From: CAYQTL01 sp964420405
GTDB lineage: Bacteria > Acidobacteriota > Thermoanaerobaculia > Thermoanaerobaculales > Sulfomarinibacteraceae
DNA length: 26,076 nt
Assembly (NCBI GenBank): GCA_964420405.1
Contig: CAYQTL010000073.1
Coordinates: 1-26,076, forward strand
Direction: 5' to 3'
Part shown: one piece after another, positions 1 through 7,916 of the stretch
Numbering within the stretch: the stretch's first letter is position 1
Layout of the letters: each line of letters begins with the position of its first letter
Made by a program: the position numbers and the translations under genes
The notes under the pieces: generated by a model
Database searches by the model: none
What the model was told of the DNA's origin: nothing
What the model saw: the letters and a program-made list of their open reading frames with translations, nothing else

Positions 1-2
1 GA

Positions 3-566
3 GGGGGCGGCGGTGGACCCGGACCGGGAGGCCCGAGGTCCGTGCCGCTCGTGTCGGACCCCGAGCCCATGCGGAACCTCGGCGACCTCGAGCTTGGCGA
101 CCCGACCGCGCGGCTGACGCTCGAGATCTACCGCGAGCCGTTCGACCGCTGGGCGGTTCATGGCTGGGCGGCGGTCAAGGCGCCGGTAACGGACGCCGAC
201 GAGGGTCTCGGAAGCGGCGAATGGGACACGGGTGCCGGCGCGAGGTGGAGTCGACGGGCCGGTTCCGGACGGCTCCGCCTCGACGCGGGCTGGTGGCGCC
301 TCGGTGACCCGGAGGGGCTCGAGCTGAAGGACGCCGTTACGGTCGAGGTGTCGTGGACCGGCGCGGGCCGCACCGCACTCGACCTCGCGCTGCACGGACG
401 GAGCGAGGTCGTCGCCGGCGCCGGCGAGGTCGCGGTCGCGTCGTGCGGCCTTCTCCGGTGGATCGGGCAGGGCAGGCTGCTGTACGCCGCGGTCGACGGC
501 GGGCTGACCGACGCGGCGCCCGACCTCGCGGCGCGGGTCGGCGTGCGGATCGGGTTCGGCGGCTGA
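3..566 (+). CDS. C-terminal part of an outer-membrane beta-barrel protein (DUF3187/transporter-like), 5' end outside window
   Basis: The reading frame is open from the first bases of the window, so the true start lies upstream; the GTG at 42 is an internal codon rather than a convincing start. The sequence alternates polar and hydrophobic residues, as outer-membrane strands do, and carries a segment near window residues 60-75 (VKAPVTDADEGLGSGEWD) that resembles the KLPTGD..GLGSG.WD signature I associate with DUF3187 and related transporter-like barrels. It ends in an amphipathic strand, RVGVRIGFGG, although the usual terminal aromatic residue is missing. A Gly/Pro-rich stretch at the very 5' edge looks like a loop. 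The function is unknown. A full-length relative, fused to thioredoxin, lies at 24211-25725. A strong hairpin follows the stop codon. Confidence 0.6.
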   Translation, partial: GGGGGPGPGGPRSVPLVSDPEPMRNLGDLELGDPTARLTLEIYREPFDRWAVHGWAAVKAPVTDADEGLGSGEWDTGAGARWSRRAGSGRLRLDAGWWRLGDPEGLELKDAVTVEVSWTGAGRTALDLALHGRSEVVAGAGEVAVASCGLLRWIGQGRLLYAAVDGGLTDAAPDLAARVGVRIGFGG

Positions 567-573
567 ATGGCGG

Positions 574-597
574 CGGGCCGCGGTGTCCCGCGGCCCG
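574..597. terminator. GC-rich hairpin between converging genes
   Basis: A perfect 10-bp stem (CGGGCCGCGG at 574-583, complement at 588-597) closes a 4-nt loop, 8 nt after the stop at 566 and 24 nt beyond the stop of the converging gene at 621. No T-run follows on either strand. It could serve as a bidirectional terminator or mRNA-end stabiliser; that role is inferred from position. Confidence 0.5.
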
Positions 598-620
598 TCA
601 CCCTCTCGTCGTGATCGCAA

Positions 621-1607
621 TCAGGGTCGGCCGCCCCCGTGCGGACCGTCACAGTCACCGTCCCCGTCGCCAGGGCCGTGTGGGCCGTCGCCGTCCCCGT
701 CGTCGCCGCCGCCGCCGGGACCGTGCGGACCGTCGCCGTCGCAATCGCCGTCGCAGTCGCCGTCGCCGGTGCCGTGCGGATCGTCGTGGCGCGGACCGCC
801 GTTCGTTCCCTCTCCCGTGAACGAACCGCTCAGCACCGCCACCCCGTCCGCAAGCCACTCCACCAGGCGCAGGTCCTCCACCGGCTGCAGGGATACCGGC
901 AGCGACCCCTCTTCGGTCGAGAGGGCGAGCACCGCCTGGCCGACCGCGTCGGCCGTCGCGATGCCAGCGTCGACGCCGTCGACCACGATCCGGTAGGGAG
1001 TGCCCTCGGTGAGCCCGTGGGCGCGGGTGTCGAAGAACTGCTCGTCGTCCACATCACGGGCGACACGGGCGACGCCGCGCTGCCAGATGTCGTGGATCGG
1101 TTCGAGCCGGATCCGCTCCTGGTACACCTGCGGACCCATCCCCGGCTCACCGTGTGCGATCGTCACGAACGAGCCCTCAAGCATCAGTGCCGCCGACGCG
1201 TCCAGCACCGTCGCGGAGACGAGATCGCCGGCCGGCGGCAGGTCGGCCGGAACCGGCGGCATCAGGTGATGGTCGGTTCTCAGCGCCAGCCACGCCTCAC
1301 CGTCGGCGTCGGTCGTCGCGACACCGACCACGACACCATCCGCCACGACGGTGTACTCCGCGGCCGGCTCCAGACCGTGGAGCTCCACGTTGACCGTCCG
1401 CTCGACCAGGTCTCCTTCCGTCAGATCGTGGACCGCGATCCGTCCCCAACCCTCAACCCCACCGACCGGGCTCAGGGCTGCCGCCACCGAAGTTCCCACA
1501 CCGTGTCCGTGGCGCGATCCCGCCTGGCGGATCTGCGCGCCCGCGACAGTGGCGTACGCCGCCGCGAGGGCGACCGCCGCGATCATCGAAACAGCTGATC
1601 TCGTCAT
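621..1607 (-). CDS. Unrecognised secreted protein with two-fold internal repeat and Asp/Gly/His-rich tail
   Basis: This encodes 328 residues. I chose the ATG at 1607 because AAGGAGA lies just upstream and the product then starts with a clean signal peptide (MTRSAVSMIAAVALAAAYATVAGAQ); the frame stays open upstream to 1736 but that part looks non-coding. The mature part holds two copies of a roughly 85-residue domain (about residues 60-147 and 185-262). Each has a G-L-x-x-x-x-x-Y core, an I/V-V-x-D-G-V turn, a T-x-D-A-x-G-x-A segment, L-x-P-x-x-D-L and a final G-S-F. The last 58 residues are low-complexity DGDCDGDGPHGPG-type repeats rich in Asp, Gly, His and four Cys, which could bind metal. 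I do not recognise the domain family. A third copy occurs at 3896-4366. The gene lies 125 nt downstream of the FecR gene on the same strand. Confidence 0.75.
   Translation of the reverse strand: MTRSAVSMIAAVALAAAYATVAGAQIRQAGSRHGHGVGTSVAAALSPVGGVEGWGRIAVHDLTEGDLVERTVNVELHGLEPAAEYTVVADGVVVGVATTDADGEAWLALRTDHHLMPPVPADLPPAGDLVSATVLDASAALMLEGSFVTIAHGEPGMGPQVYQERIRLEPIHDIWQRGVARVARDVDDEQFFDTRAHGLTEGTPYRIVVDGVDAGIATADAVGQAVLALSTEEGSLPVSLQPVEDLRLVEWLADGVAVLSGSFTGEGTNGGPRHDDPHGTGDGDCDGDCDGDGPHGPGGGGDDGDGDGPHGPGDGDGDCDGPHGGGRP
624..797 (-). repeat. Low-complexity Asp/Gly/His/Cys coding repeat
   Basis: This stretch encodes residues 271-328 of the gene at 621-1607. It is made of irregular repeats of codons for DGD, CDGD and GPHGP, so the DNA is a GTC/GCC/CCG-rich imprecise tandem repeat. 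Such tracts vary in length and are easily misassembled. Confidence 0.7.
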
Positions 1608-1732
1608 CGCTTCGGTTCTCCTTTCGGGCCGCGCGGTGGTCGCCGGCCTCGCAGGACCTTCGTGGCAACCTCCGTGCCATTGCGGGGTTCCCCGGAGGAG
1701 ATCCGGAGCCGCCGACCCCGTGTCCGCCGGAC

Positions 1733-2488
1733 TCACCCGCCGTGTCCGGAGGACCCAGCTCCGGCAGCGTCTGGGCCTCTCTGAGGCGGACGATCGTGGT
1801 GGGTCCCGCCGGCGCCCGGCCGTCCGCTGTCACGACCGTGGGCGGACCCGCCACCGGACGAAGAGGAACCCGGCATGCGTCCCCGGTCCCATCCGTCGGG
1901 GCCGATGCGGTGGGGGTGTGGGGCCGTCGGCGACCCACCTGGCCGGACGTCGCTGAGCTCGCCGGCCCGTACCGCGACGGGGGGGTGGCGGCCGCCGAGG
2001 TCCTGAACCTCGACCACCCCCTCGAAGACCACCACGCGGGTCGCGCCGTCGCGGTCCACCGCCACGCCGTACTCGGTCCCGCGCACCGCCAGCACGGCAG
2101 ACGGGGTCTCGACCACACGTGCGCGCTCCTCGCCCACCCCGAACGGGTCGAACAGTGCCCGGACCCGTCCCCGCTCCACCACCAGCAACAGCCCCGGGCG
2201 ATCGACGGCGAGCCGCACCGTGGTTCGCGGCCCGACCTCGAACCGCGTGGCCGACCCTTCGGCATTCACCCGCGCCGAGGACCACCACCCCGTCCGAAGC
2301 ACGGCGCCCGCTTCGAGCTTGTCGCCGACTGCAACACGCACCTCGGGCGGCGGGGAGAGCCGGACGAGACGTCCGTCCACAGACTCGACGGCGTAGACCG
2401 GCGGGTCCTGAAGCGGCTCGTCCGCGCCGATGGGCGCTGTCAGAAGGGCGACGATCGTGGCGGCGGCAACCCGTGGTGCTCGGTTCAT
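1733..2488 (-). CDS. Secreted FecR-domain protein
   Basis: This encodes 251 residues from the ATG at 2488, chosen because GGGGAGGAG precedes it closely; an upstream in-frame start at 2509 lacks this. Residues 1-22 form a signal peptide (MNRAPRVAAATIVALLTAPIGA). Residues about 55-165 are a FecR domain: a GDKLEAGAVLRTG segment, a beta-rich core, then the typical TPSAVLAVRGTEYGVAV motif at 129-144 and VVVFEGVVEV at 152-161. The C-terminal 70 residues are Gly/Ser/His/Pro-rich and disordered. FecR domains are best known from anti-sigma regulators, but there is no membrane anchor or DNA-binding part here, so this is more likely one of the stand-alone periplasmic or surface FecR-like proteins. It lies upstream of the repeat protein at 621-1607 and may share its transcript. 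Confidence 0.8.
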   Translation of the reverse strand: MNRAPRVAAATIVALLTAPIGADEPLQDPPVYAVESVDGRLVRLSPPPEVRVAVGDKLEAGAVLRTGWWSSARVNAEGSATRFEVGPRTTVRLAVDRPGLLLVVERGRVRALFDPFGVGEERARVVETPSAVLAVRGTEYGVAVDRDGATRVVVFEGVVEVQDLGGRHPPVAVRAGELSDVRPGGSPTAPHPHRIGPDGWDRGRMPGSSSSGGGSAHGRDSGRPGAGGTHHDRPPQRGPDAAGAGSSGHGG

Positions 2489-2669
2489 CGGCTCCTCCCC
2501 GTTCGTCACGTCGGATCGTCATCCGGCGCGTGAGGCCTCCATGAGGCATTGCAAGATCAGCGCCACGTAGCCGCGCCCGGTCGAATCGTCGTCCACCGGG
2601 CGCCGTGCTCGCAGCGATCCTCGAGCCGGTCGCCGCCCGCGCCGAGATCCCCCCTCCACCGTCGACGCG

Positions 2670-3706
2670 GTGGCGACGTTCTCGACCACGACCACTCTCC
2701 GTGGGACGAGCGAAGTGGGCCACATGGTCGGCGACCAAGTGGCCGGCGGCATGAGCCGTGCGTTCGTGGCCACCCGTCAGGATGGCCTGATGCTGCTGCC
2801 CCTGCCAGCAGGCTACGTCGCGAGCATCGCGTTCGCCGCCAACAGCTCGGGAGTCGTGGTCGGTACCGTGGCCGAGAACGGGTTCCCGGCGGACCTCGGC
2901 GAGCCGGCCGTGTGGACGCCGGACGGCGCCGGCGGGTACGCCGTCTCGATCCCACAGCAGCTCGCCACCCTGCCGAGCCCGCCCGGCGGCGACCTCGCCG
3001 TCGACGGCGGCCGGCGGGTGGCGGTGAACGAGACCGGCACCCTGATCAGGTGGTCCAGGTTCCAGGGCTTCCAGGGCGGCCCCCCACGCGGTTCTTCCCG
3101 GACGATGCGCCAGTCGACCTGCGGTCGTCAGACTTTGACGCAACCCCCCGCGACGTCAGCGACGTGGACGTCGGCGGCGGCGACCAGCTCGTGCTCGACC
3201 TCGCCACGGGGACGGTCACCGACATCGGAGTCCCCGACCCGATCCAGCCCGGGAACGTCCCGTTCACCAACACCGTCATCCTCGCTGTGAACGACTCCTC
3301 CGAGCTGGTGGTGGCCGCGAACCTCGCCTCACTCCCTGCCGAGAACCACCTCACCTACCTCCACCGGCCGACCCTCGGCTACGGGCAGCTCGACCCGACG
3401 GAGCTGCCGACGCGGTTCGTCGGCTTCTACGACAACAACGACCGCGGCGACGTGTCCTCGTCCGGCGGAGTCCTGTTCACCGCCGAGGGCACGCTCCTTC
3501 CAGGCTACGACCAGATCCTCGAGCCCGGTTCGATCAGCTGGGACTTGGCGATCGGATTCATCGCCGACGATCGGACGGTCTACACCACGGCGGTTGACAC
3601 CGCAACCGGCGACAAAGCGCTGGTGGTGCTGCGGCCCGCGGGCGTCCTCTGCACGGACGGCTTCGAGACCGGCGGCACCCAGCTCTGGTCGAGCGGCGTG
3701 TCGTGA
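2670..3706 (+). pseudogene. HAF-repeat-like extracellular protein, frameshifted and probably 5'-truncated
   Basis: Coding signal runs in one frame from about 2670 to 3080 and continues in another frame to the stop at 3706. The break falls in a run of six C at 3080-3085; one extra C would restore a single reading frame. The first part has HAF-like motifs (HMVGDQVAGGMSRAFVAT, SSGVVVGTVAENGF, EPAVWTPDG), and the second continues the same style. It ends in CTDGFETGGTQLWSSGVS, close to the end of the beta-helix protein at 12203-13789. No signal peptide can be found: a stop lies in frame at 2568, and the GTG at 2670 lacks a ribosome site, so the 5' end is probably lost. The C-run C-CCC-CCA also fits a minus-one slippery site, but an indel or sequencing error is likelier. 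Function unknown, probably a surface protein. Confidence 0.65.
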
Positions 3707-3738
3707 GCTCCTGACAAGGCTCCGATCCCGGCCCAGCA

Positions 3739-3772
3739 GCGCCCCCTGACGTCCCTGGTGGCCGGGGGGCGC
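3739..3772 (+). terminator. GC-rich hairpin after the HAF-like gene
   Basis: Arms GCGCCCCC at 3739-3746 and GGGGGCGC at 3765-3772 (8 bp) enclose an 18-nt loop, 33 nt past the stop at 3706. There is no T-run. The terminator role is inferred from position only. Confidence 0.35.
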
Positions 3773-3895
3773 CGGCATGTCCCGGCACCGCTGTGGTCGG
3801 GGTCGCGGGTCCGTCGGCGCCAGTGACGCCGGTCACATCCTGCACATGCGACCGTGTCTCGATAGCAGTCGACGGACGGCGAGGGCTCCACAACC

Positions 3896-4366
3896 GTGCA
3901 CGAGGAGCGGATCGCACACGACGACGGCGCCGGGATCGGGGCGGCAGGGATGGCGACGGTGGAGCGGCTCGCCGAAGGTGAGCGGGAGCTGGAGACGCGC
4001 GTCAGCGGGCACGACCCGGGCCGTCGCTACAAGATCCCCGTCGACTGGATCCTCGCCGGGGCGGTCACCGCGGACGCCGTCGGCCAGGCCCGGCTCGAGC
4101 TGGAGGCGCCGGTCGACTCGAACCCGCTGCCGGCGGATCTGCAACCGGTCGGGGACCTGCGCCTGGTGCTCATGACCATCACCACCGCCCTGGGCCCGGT
4201 TCCGCTCCTGCTCTCGACCGTCACCGGCAGCGAGGTGGAGCCGCCGCTCGCCGCCGTGGTCGTCGGCGACCTGTTCACCTCCACGGCCCTGATCCGGCTC
4301 GTGCTGCCTGCGATCTCGCCGCGGTTCGCGGAGCACTCCGGAGACGAGGATACCTGGAGGACCTGA
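3896..4366 (+). pseudogene. Stray partial copy of the repeat domain of the protein at 621-1607
   Basis: The frame is open from 3866 (after TAG at 3863) and the first possible start is GTG 3896, with no clear ribosome site. Residues about 4-95 align with residues 163-252 of the secreted protein at 621-1607: HEERIAHD matches QERIRLEP, VTADAVGQARLEL matches IATADAVGQAVLAL, and LPADLQPVGDLRLV matches LPVSLQPVEDLRLV. The last 60 residues resemble nothing I know. There is no signal peptide although the homologue is secreted, so this looks like a 5'-truncated paralogue. It could still be expressed as a 156-residue cytoplasmic protein, but I consider that less likely. A strong hairpin follows. Confidence 0.5.
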
Positions 4367-4374
4367 TCCGGAGG

Positions 4375-4412
4375 CGCGGCAGGGCGGCCCTCCTGCGGTT
4401 CGCCCTGCCGCG
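4375..4412 (+). terminator. Strong hairpin, likely terminator
   Basis: A perfect 12-bp stem (4375-4386 with 4401-4412) closes a 14-nt loop, starting 8 nt after the stop at 4366. No T-run follows. It separates the repeat-domain fragment from the haem-protein gene, whose own -10-like TATGAT lies at 4428-4433. Confidence 0.5.
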
Positions 4413-4453
4413 GCCCCCGCAGACGGCTATGATACGCGTGCGGAGGTGACGTC

Positions 4454-4891
4454 GTGAGACGGATGCTGTCTCTCGCGGGAGGCGCCCTGCTGCTAGCCCT
4501 GCTCGCCATCCAACTGGTCCCTGTGGCGCGGACGAACCCGCCGGAGCCGGCGCCGATCGCGGCCCCTGCGGAGGTCGCGGCGGTGCTGGAGAAGGCCTGC
4601 GCCGACTGCCACAGCCACCGCACCCGCTGGCCGTGGTACAGCCGTGTCGCGCCGGTCTCGTGGCTCGTGTCGCACGACGTCGAGGAAGGACGCGAGCACC
4701 TGAATCTCTCGACCTGGGGAACGCTCGAGCCACGCCGTCAGCAGCGGCTCCGCGAGGAGATGTGGGAGGAGGTGGCCGAACGCGAGATGCCGCTGCCCGC
4801 CTACCGCTTCGCCCACCCGGAGGCGCGGCTCTCGGACCGGGACCTGTCCGTCCTGCGGAGCTGGGCCGCCCCCGGAGACCACCGCGACTGA
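4454..4891 (+). CDS. Periplasmic haem-binding domain protein
   Basis: This encodes 145 residues starting at GTG 4454, placed by GGAGGTGA immediately upstream. Residues 1-26 form an N-terminal signal or anchor helix (LSLAGGALLLALLAIQLVPVA). A single c-type haem motif CADCH (C49, C52, H53) follows, then SHRTRWPWYSRVAPVSWLVSHDVEEGR, the typical layout of the haem-binding domain family (Haem_bd): CxxCHS, a WPWYS block and a conserved E-R-E-M-P-L-P-x-Y near residues 110-118. Such proteins are probably periplasmic electron carriers or sensors. A TATGAT at 4428-4433 could be the -10 element, but I see no good -35. The mntP gene follows after 27 nt and is probably co-transcribed. Confidence 0.88.
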   Translation: MRRMLSLAGGALLLALLAIQLVPVARTNPPEPAPIAAPAEVAAVLEKACADCHSHRTRWPWYSRVAPVSWLVSHDVEEGREHLNLSTWGTLEPRRQQRLREEMWEEVAEREMPLPAYRFAHPEARLSDRDLSVLRSWAAPGDHRD

Positions 4892-4918
4892 CAGCGACGC
4901 GGCCGCGAGGGAGGGCGC

Positions 4919-5479
4919 ATGATCCTGCTGGTGCTGTCGGTGGCGGTGGCGCTGTCGATGGACGCGTTCGCCGTCGCGGTCGGGGCTGCGGCGGCCCAGG
5001 GCGGGCTCAGCCGACGCCAGCTTTCCCGGCTCGCGTGGCACTTCGGGCTGTTCCAGGGGCTGATGGCGCTGCTCGGCTGGCTCGCGGGCGCCGCGCTGGA
5101 GCGCTGGGTCGCGGCGTGGGACCACTGGCTGGCGGCGGCGCTGCTCACGGTGATCGGGCTGCGCATGGTGGTCGAGGCGGTGCGCGACGCCGACCCCGAC
5201 GCGGTCCCGCCCGACGCGACCCGCGGCTGGTCCCTGGTCGGGCTGTCGGTGGCGACCTCGATCGACGCCCTCGCCGCCGGCGTCGGGCTCGCGGCCCTGG
5301 CGGTGCCTCCCGGCCTCGCGGCGACCACGATCGCGGTCACCGCCGGCGCGTTCACGGTCGCCGGCGGGCTCGGCGGGAGGATGCTCGGCGCCCGCCTCGG
5401 CCGCGTCGCGGGCGCCCTCGGCGGCGTCGTGCTGCTGGCGGTCGCCGTGTCGATCCCGTGGCACCACCTGGCGGGCTGA
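4919..5479 (+). CDS. mntP: Manganese efflux pump MntP
   Basis: This encodes 186 residues, the usual MntP length (about 188), from ATG 4919 with GAGGGAGGG upstream. The protein is almost entirely six membrane helices in two homologous halves. Each half starts with the conserved Asp motif: SMDAFAVAVG at residues 13-22 and SIDALAAGVGLA at about 113-124, the residues thought to handle Mn(II) in this family. It exports Mn(II) from the cytoplasm. Only 27 nt separate it from the haem-binding gene, leaving no room for the yybP-ykoY manganese riboswitch that often precedes mntP, so its control must lie upstream of 4454 or elsewhere. It converges on arsC with 26 nt between stop codons. Confidence 0.93.
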   Translation: MILLVLSVAVALSMDAFAVAVGAAAAQGGLSRRQLSRLAWHFGLFQGLMALLGWLAGAALERWVAAWDHWLAAALLTVIGLRMVVEAVRDADPDAVPPDATRGWSLVGLSVATSIDALAAGVGLAALAVPPGLAATTIAVTAGAFTVAGGLGGRMLGARLGRVAGALGGVVLLAVAVSIPWHHLAG

Positions 5480-5505
5480 CCCGGCCGAAGCCCGCGTCCT
5501 CGAGC

Positions 5506-6150
5506 TCAGTCCACGGCCACGCCCGCGGCCCGCGACATGACGTACAGCATCTCGCGGCCGATCTGGCGGCAGCGCTCGTCGTAGGTGGCGGGCTCCGCCT
5601 CCGTGCCGTCGGACTCCTTGGGGTCGACGTAGGTGACGGCGATCCGTTCGTCCGCGCCGAACACGATCGGGCAGGCGGCTTCGGCGGCGTCGCAGGTCAT
5701 CACGGCGCAGTACCCGGAGGCCGGGTTCGGGGGCTGGTCGTAGACCTTGGAGAATGCCTCCATCCGCGGTCGGTCGTCTGAGATCCGGACGCTGAAGCGC
5801 GGGTTGGCGGCGGCCGTGTCGCCCTCGACCCGGAAGCCGGCCCGCTGCATCGCCGCGACCGCCCGCGGGTTGAAGGCGGTCGCCTCGGTCCCGCCGGAGT
5901 AGGTCTCGACGCCGTCGAGGCCGAACCATGCGGCGCCCGCCTGCGCCCACAGCTGCGCCATGTGAGAGCGGCGCGAGTTGTGGGTGCAGATGAAGGTCAG
6001 CCGTGCCTTTCCGCCGGCCTCGAGACGGCCGCGGACCCAGTCGGCGAGGCGGTCGAGCACGGCTGCGCGGTCCGGGGGGATGCGATCTGATTCGGCGAGC
6101 AGCTGCGTGACGGTCGCGGCGAGCCCGGGGTAGAGCGGGGGTTTCGTCAT
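5506..6150 (-). CDS. arsC: Arsenate reductase, low-molecular-weight phosphatase type
   Basis: This encodes 214 residues from ATG 6150, chosen for GAGGAG just upstream; longer in-frame starts overlap acr3. The phosphatase loop CTHNSRR (C55-R61, CX5R) follows strand KARLTFI. SGGTEATAFNPRAV (85-98) is typical of this class. Three further Cys (C148, C153, C160 in CAVMTCDAAEAACP) match the redox pair used by thioredoxin-coupled reductases, and VDPKES holds the likely catalytic Asp (D176). It converts arsenate to arsenite in the cytoplasm, which Acr3 then exports. The extra ~45 N-terminal residues before the loop are common in the longer subgroup, often annotated only as protein-tyrosine phosphatase. 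It is the last gene of arsR-acr3-arsC, 64 nt after acr3. Confidence 0.92.
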   Translation of the reverse strand: MTKPPLYPGLAATVTQLLAESDRIPPDRAAVLDRLADWVRGRLEAGGKARLTFICTHNSRRSHMAQLWAQAGAAWFGLDGVETYSGGTEATAFNPRAVAAMQRAGFRVEGDTAAANPRFSVRISDDRPRMEAFSKVYDQPPNPASGYCAVMTCDAAEAACPIVFGADERIAVTYVDPKESDGTEAEPATYDERCRQIGREMLYVMSRAAGVAVD

Positions 6151-6214
6151 GGGATCTCCTCGCAGGGCGTCATGGATGCTCGAACCTCGGACACCGGAGC
6201 GCGCCGGCGCACCC

Positions 6215-7273
6215 TCAGGTGGCTCCTGCTGCGCCACCGAAGGTACGTCTCCGCAACCACAGCGACACGTTCACGAGCCCGATCAGCACCGGCACCTCGA
6301 CGAGGGGTCCGATCACGGCGGCGAACGCCGCGCCGTGGTCGATCCCGAAGGTGGCGATGGCGACCGCGATCGCGAGCTCGAAGTTGTTCGACGCGGCGGT
6401 GAACGACAGGCTTGCCGTGCGCTCGTAGTCGGCGCCGACCCGCTTCGACAGGAAGAACGACACCAGGAACATCACGACGAAGTAGATCAGCAGCGGGATC
6501 GCGATCCGGACGACGTCGAGCGGCAGCTGCAGGATCACCTCGCCCTTGAGCGAGAACATCACAAGGATGGTGAACAGCAACGCGATCAACGTGAGGGGGC
6601 TGATCGCCGTGATGAACCGCGTCTCGTACCACTCGCGCCCGCGCGCGCGGATCAGCCCGAAACGGGTGACGATCCCGGCCGCGAACGGGATTCCGAGGTA
6701 GATCGCCACCGACTCGGCGATCTGCCCGATGGTGATGTCGACGGTCATCCCCTCGAGCCCGAACCAGGTCGGCAGAACGGTGATGAAGACGTAGGCGTAC
6801 ACCGAGTAGAACAGCACCTGGAAGATCGAGTTGAACGCCACCAGGCCGGCGCAGTACTCGGTGTGGCCGCAGGCGAGGTCGTTCCACACGATCACCATCG
6901 CGATGCAGCGGGCGATGCCGATCAGGATCAGACCCGCCATGTACTCGGGCCGGTCGGGCAGCAGCAGCACCGCGAGCGCGAACATCAGCACCGGCCCGAT
7001 GACCCAGTTCTGGACCAGGGACAACGCCAGGACCTTCGTGTCGCGGAACACGCGGCCGAGCTCCTCGTAGCGGACCTTGGCCAGCGGCGGGTACATCATG
7101 AGGATCAGCCCGACCGCGATCGGGACGTTGGTGGTTCCGACCGTGAAGCGGTCCCAGAACCCGGCGATCCCCGGCCACGCGGCGCCGGCGGCGACACCGG
7201 CGGCCATCGCGGCGAAGATCCACAGCGTCAGGTAGCGGTCGAGCAGCGACAGGCGACGCGTCACGGTGCTCAC
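6215..7273 (-). CDS. acr3: Arsenite efflux permease Acr3
   Basis: This encodes 352 residues from GTG 7273, which overlaps the arsR stop as GTGA, indicating translational coupling. It has about ten membrane helices in the Acr3 pattern. The conserved Cys of the ARCIAMVIVWNDLACGHTEY region (C123, with C135 and C141 nearby) is the residue needed for arsenite transport in this family, and SFTAASNNFELAIAVAIATFG near residues 295-315 is the second family signature. It uses the membrane potential to export As(III). The length fits the family. The overlap with arsR ties its expression to the repressor promoter at 7690-7718. Confidence 0.95.
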   Translation of the reverse strand: MSTVTRRLSLLDRYLTLWIFAAMAAGVAAGAAWPGIAGFWDRFTVGTTNVPIAVGLILMMYPPLAKVRYEELGRVFRDTKVLALSLVQNWVIGPVLMFALAVLLLPDRPEYMAGLILIGIARCIAMVIVWNDLACGHTEYCAGLVAFNSIFQVLFYSVYAYVFITVLPTWFGLEGMTVDITIGQIAESVAIYLGIPFAAGIVTRFGLIRARGREWYETRFITAISPLTLIALLFTILVMFSLKGEVILQLPLDVVRIAIPLLIYFVVMFLVSFFLSKRVGADYERTASLSFTAASNNFELAIAVAIATFGIDHGAAFAAVIGPLVEVPVLIGLVNVSLWLRRRTFGGAAGAT

Positions 7274-7674
7274 GGCACCTCCCCCTCGGCGGCGGCCCGC
7301 CGCCGCGTCTCCTCGAGACCGAGCCGGCACAGGTCCTCGACCGACAGGCGGCGCAGCTCCGCCACCAGCCGGTCGTCCGCGGCGACCTGGCCGTCGCCGA
7401 CCGCGTGGGTCAGCGCGCACCCGATCCAGGCGGCCGCTGCGCCCGCCTCGACGAGGCGGACGTGGACCCAGCGGCCCTCCCGGCGCTCGGTGACCACACC
7501 CGCCAGCCGCAGCTCCTTGAGGTGGGCCGAGACCGTCGACGGCGCGAGCCCGAGAACCTCGGTGATCTGGCACACGCACAGCTCGCCCGAGCGCAGCATG
7601 GCGACGATCCGCAGCCGCGCGGGGTGGGCGAGGGCATGGGCCAGCCGGACGGAGGAGTCGAGGTCGGTACTCAT
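7270..7674 (-). CDS. arsR: ArsR-family arsenite-responsive repressor
   Basis: This encodes 134 residues from ATG 7674. It is a winged-helix protein with the metal-binding ELCVCQITEVL motif (C33, C35) at the start of the DNA-recognition region, and LAPSTVSAHLKELRLAGVV as recognition helix, as in ArsR repressors that release DNA on binding As(III) or Sb(III). A further Cys (C86) could complete a three-Cys site; this is inference. There is no Shine-Dalgarno sequence, but a near-perfect promoter is placed so that transcription starts about 10 nt before the ATG, so the mRNA is nearly leaderless. An inverted repeat over the -10 box and start codon is the likely operator, giving autorepression. Confidence 0.95.
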   Translation of the reverse strand: MSTDLDSSVRLAHALAHPARLRIVAMLRSGELCVCQITEVLGLAPSTVSAHLKELRLAGVVTERREGRWVHVRLVEAGAAAAWIGCALTHAVGDGQVAADDRLVAELRRLSVEDLCRLGLEETRRRAAAEGEVP

Positions 7675-7718
7675 TTCGTCAACTCGCGAAATGTAGAACC
7701 GGATGCCGGGGATGTCAA
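7672..7718 (-). promoter_or_regulatory. ars promoter with overlapping ArsR operator
   Basis: Read on the minus strand, TTGACA (7718-7713) is a perfect -35 box, followed by a 17-nt spacer and TACATT (7695-7690) as -10. An inverted repeat CATTTCG-N8-CGAAATG (7672-7678 and 7687-7693, 7-bp perfect arms) covers the -10 box, the predicted start site and the arsR start codon. That is the expected place for an ArsR operator. Confidence 0.85.
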
Positions 7719-7916
7719 GGGCCCACTGCCCTGCCGGCTCGATTCCCGCTCACGGCGCCACGCCCGTCCGCGTCCGTGCCCGCGTCCGTGCCCGACGAGT
7801 CAGTGACATCGGCGGGGCACCTCCAGCAACTGGAACAGCGGCAACACCGGCGGCGGCAGCCTCGAGCTCAGCGCAAGCGACAGACGGCAGCAACCAGCCT
7901 CGCCCTCGCGGTCGGG
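7719..7916. other. Intergenic region with a short tandem repeat
   Basis: No gene is supported here. A 12-bp unit, CGCGTCCGTGCC, occurs twice in tandem at 7769-7792. The stretch lies between the divergent side of the ars promoter and the 3' end of the broken efflux gene. I see no promoter facing right. Confidence 0.5.

Noticed and set aside
624..797. CRISPR-like or minisatellite array
   Set aside because: The repeats are irregular, in frame and coding for an Asp/Gly/His tail; there are no constant repeats with unique spacers.
7769..7792. Two 12-bp tandem units as iterons of an origin
   Set aside because: There are only two copies, and no AT-rich stretch, DnaA box or replication gene is nearby.
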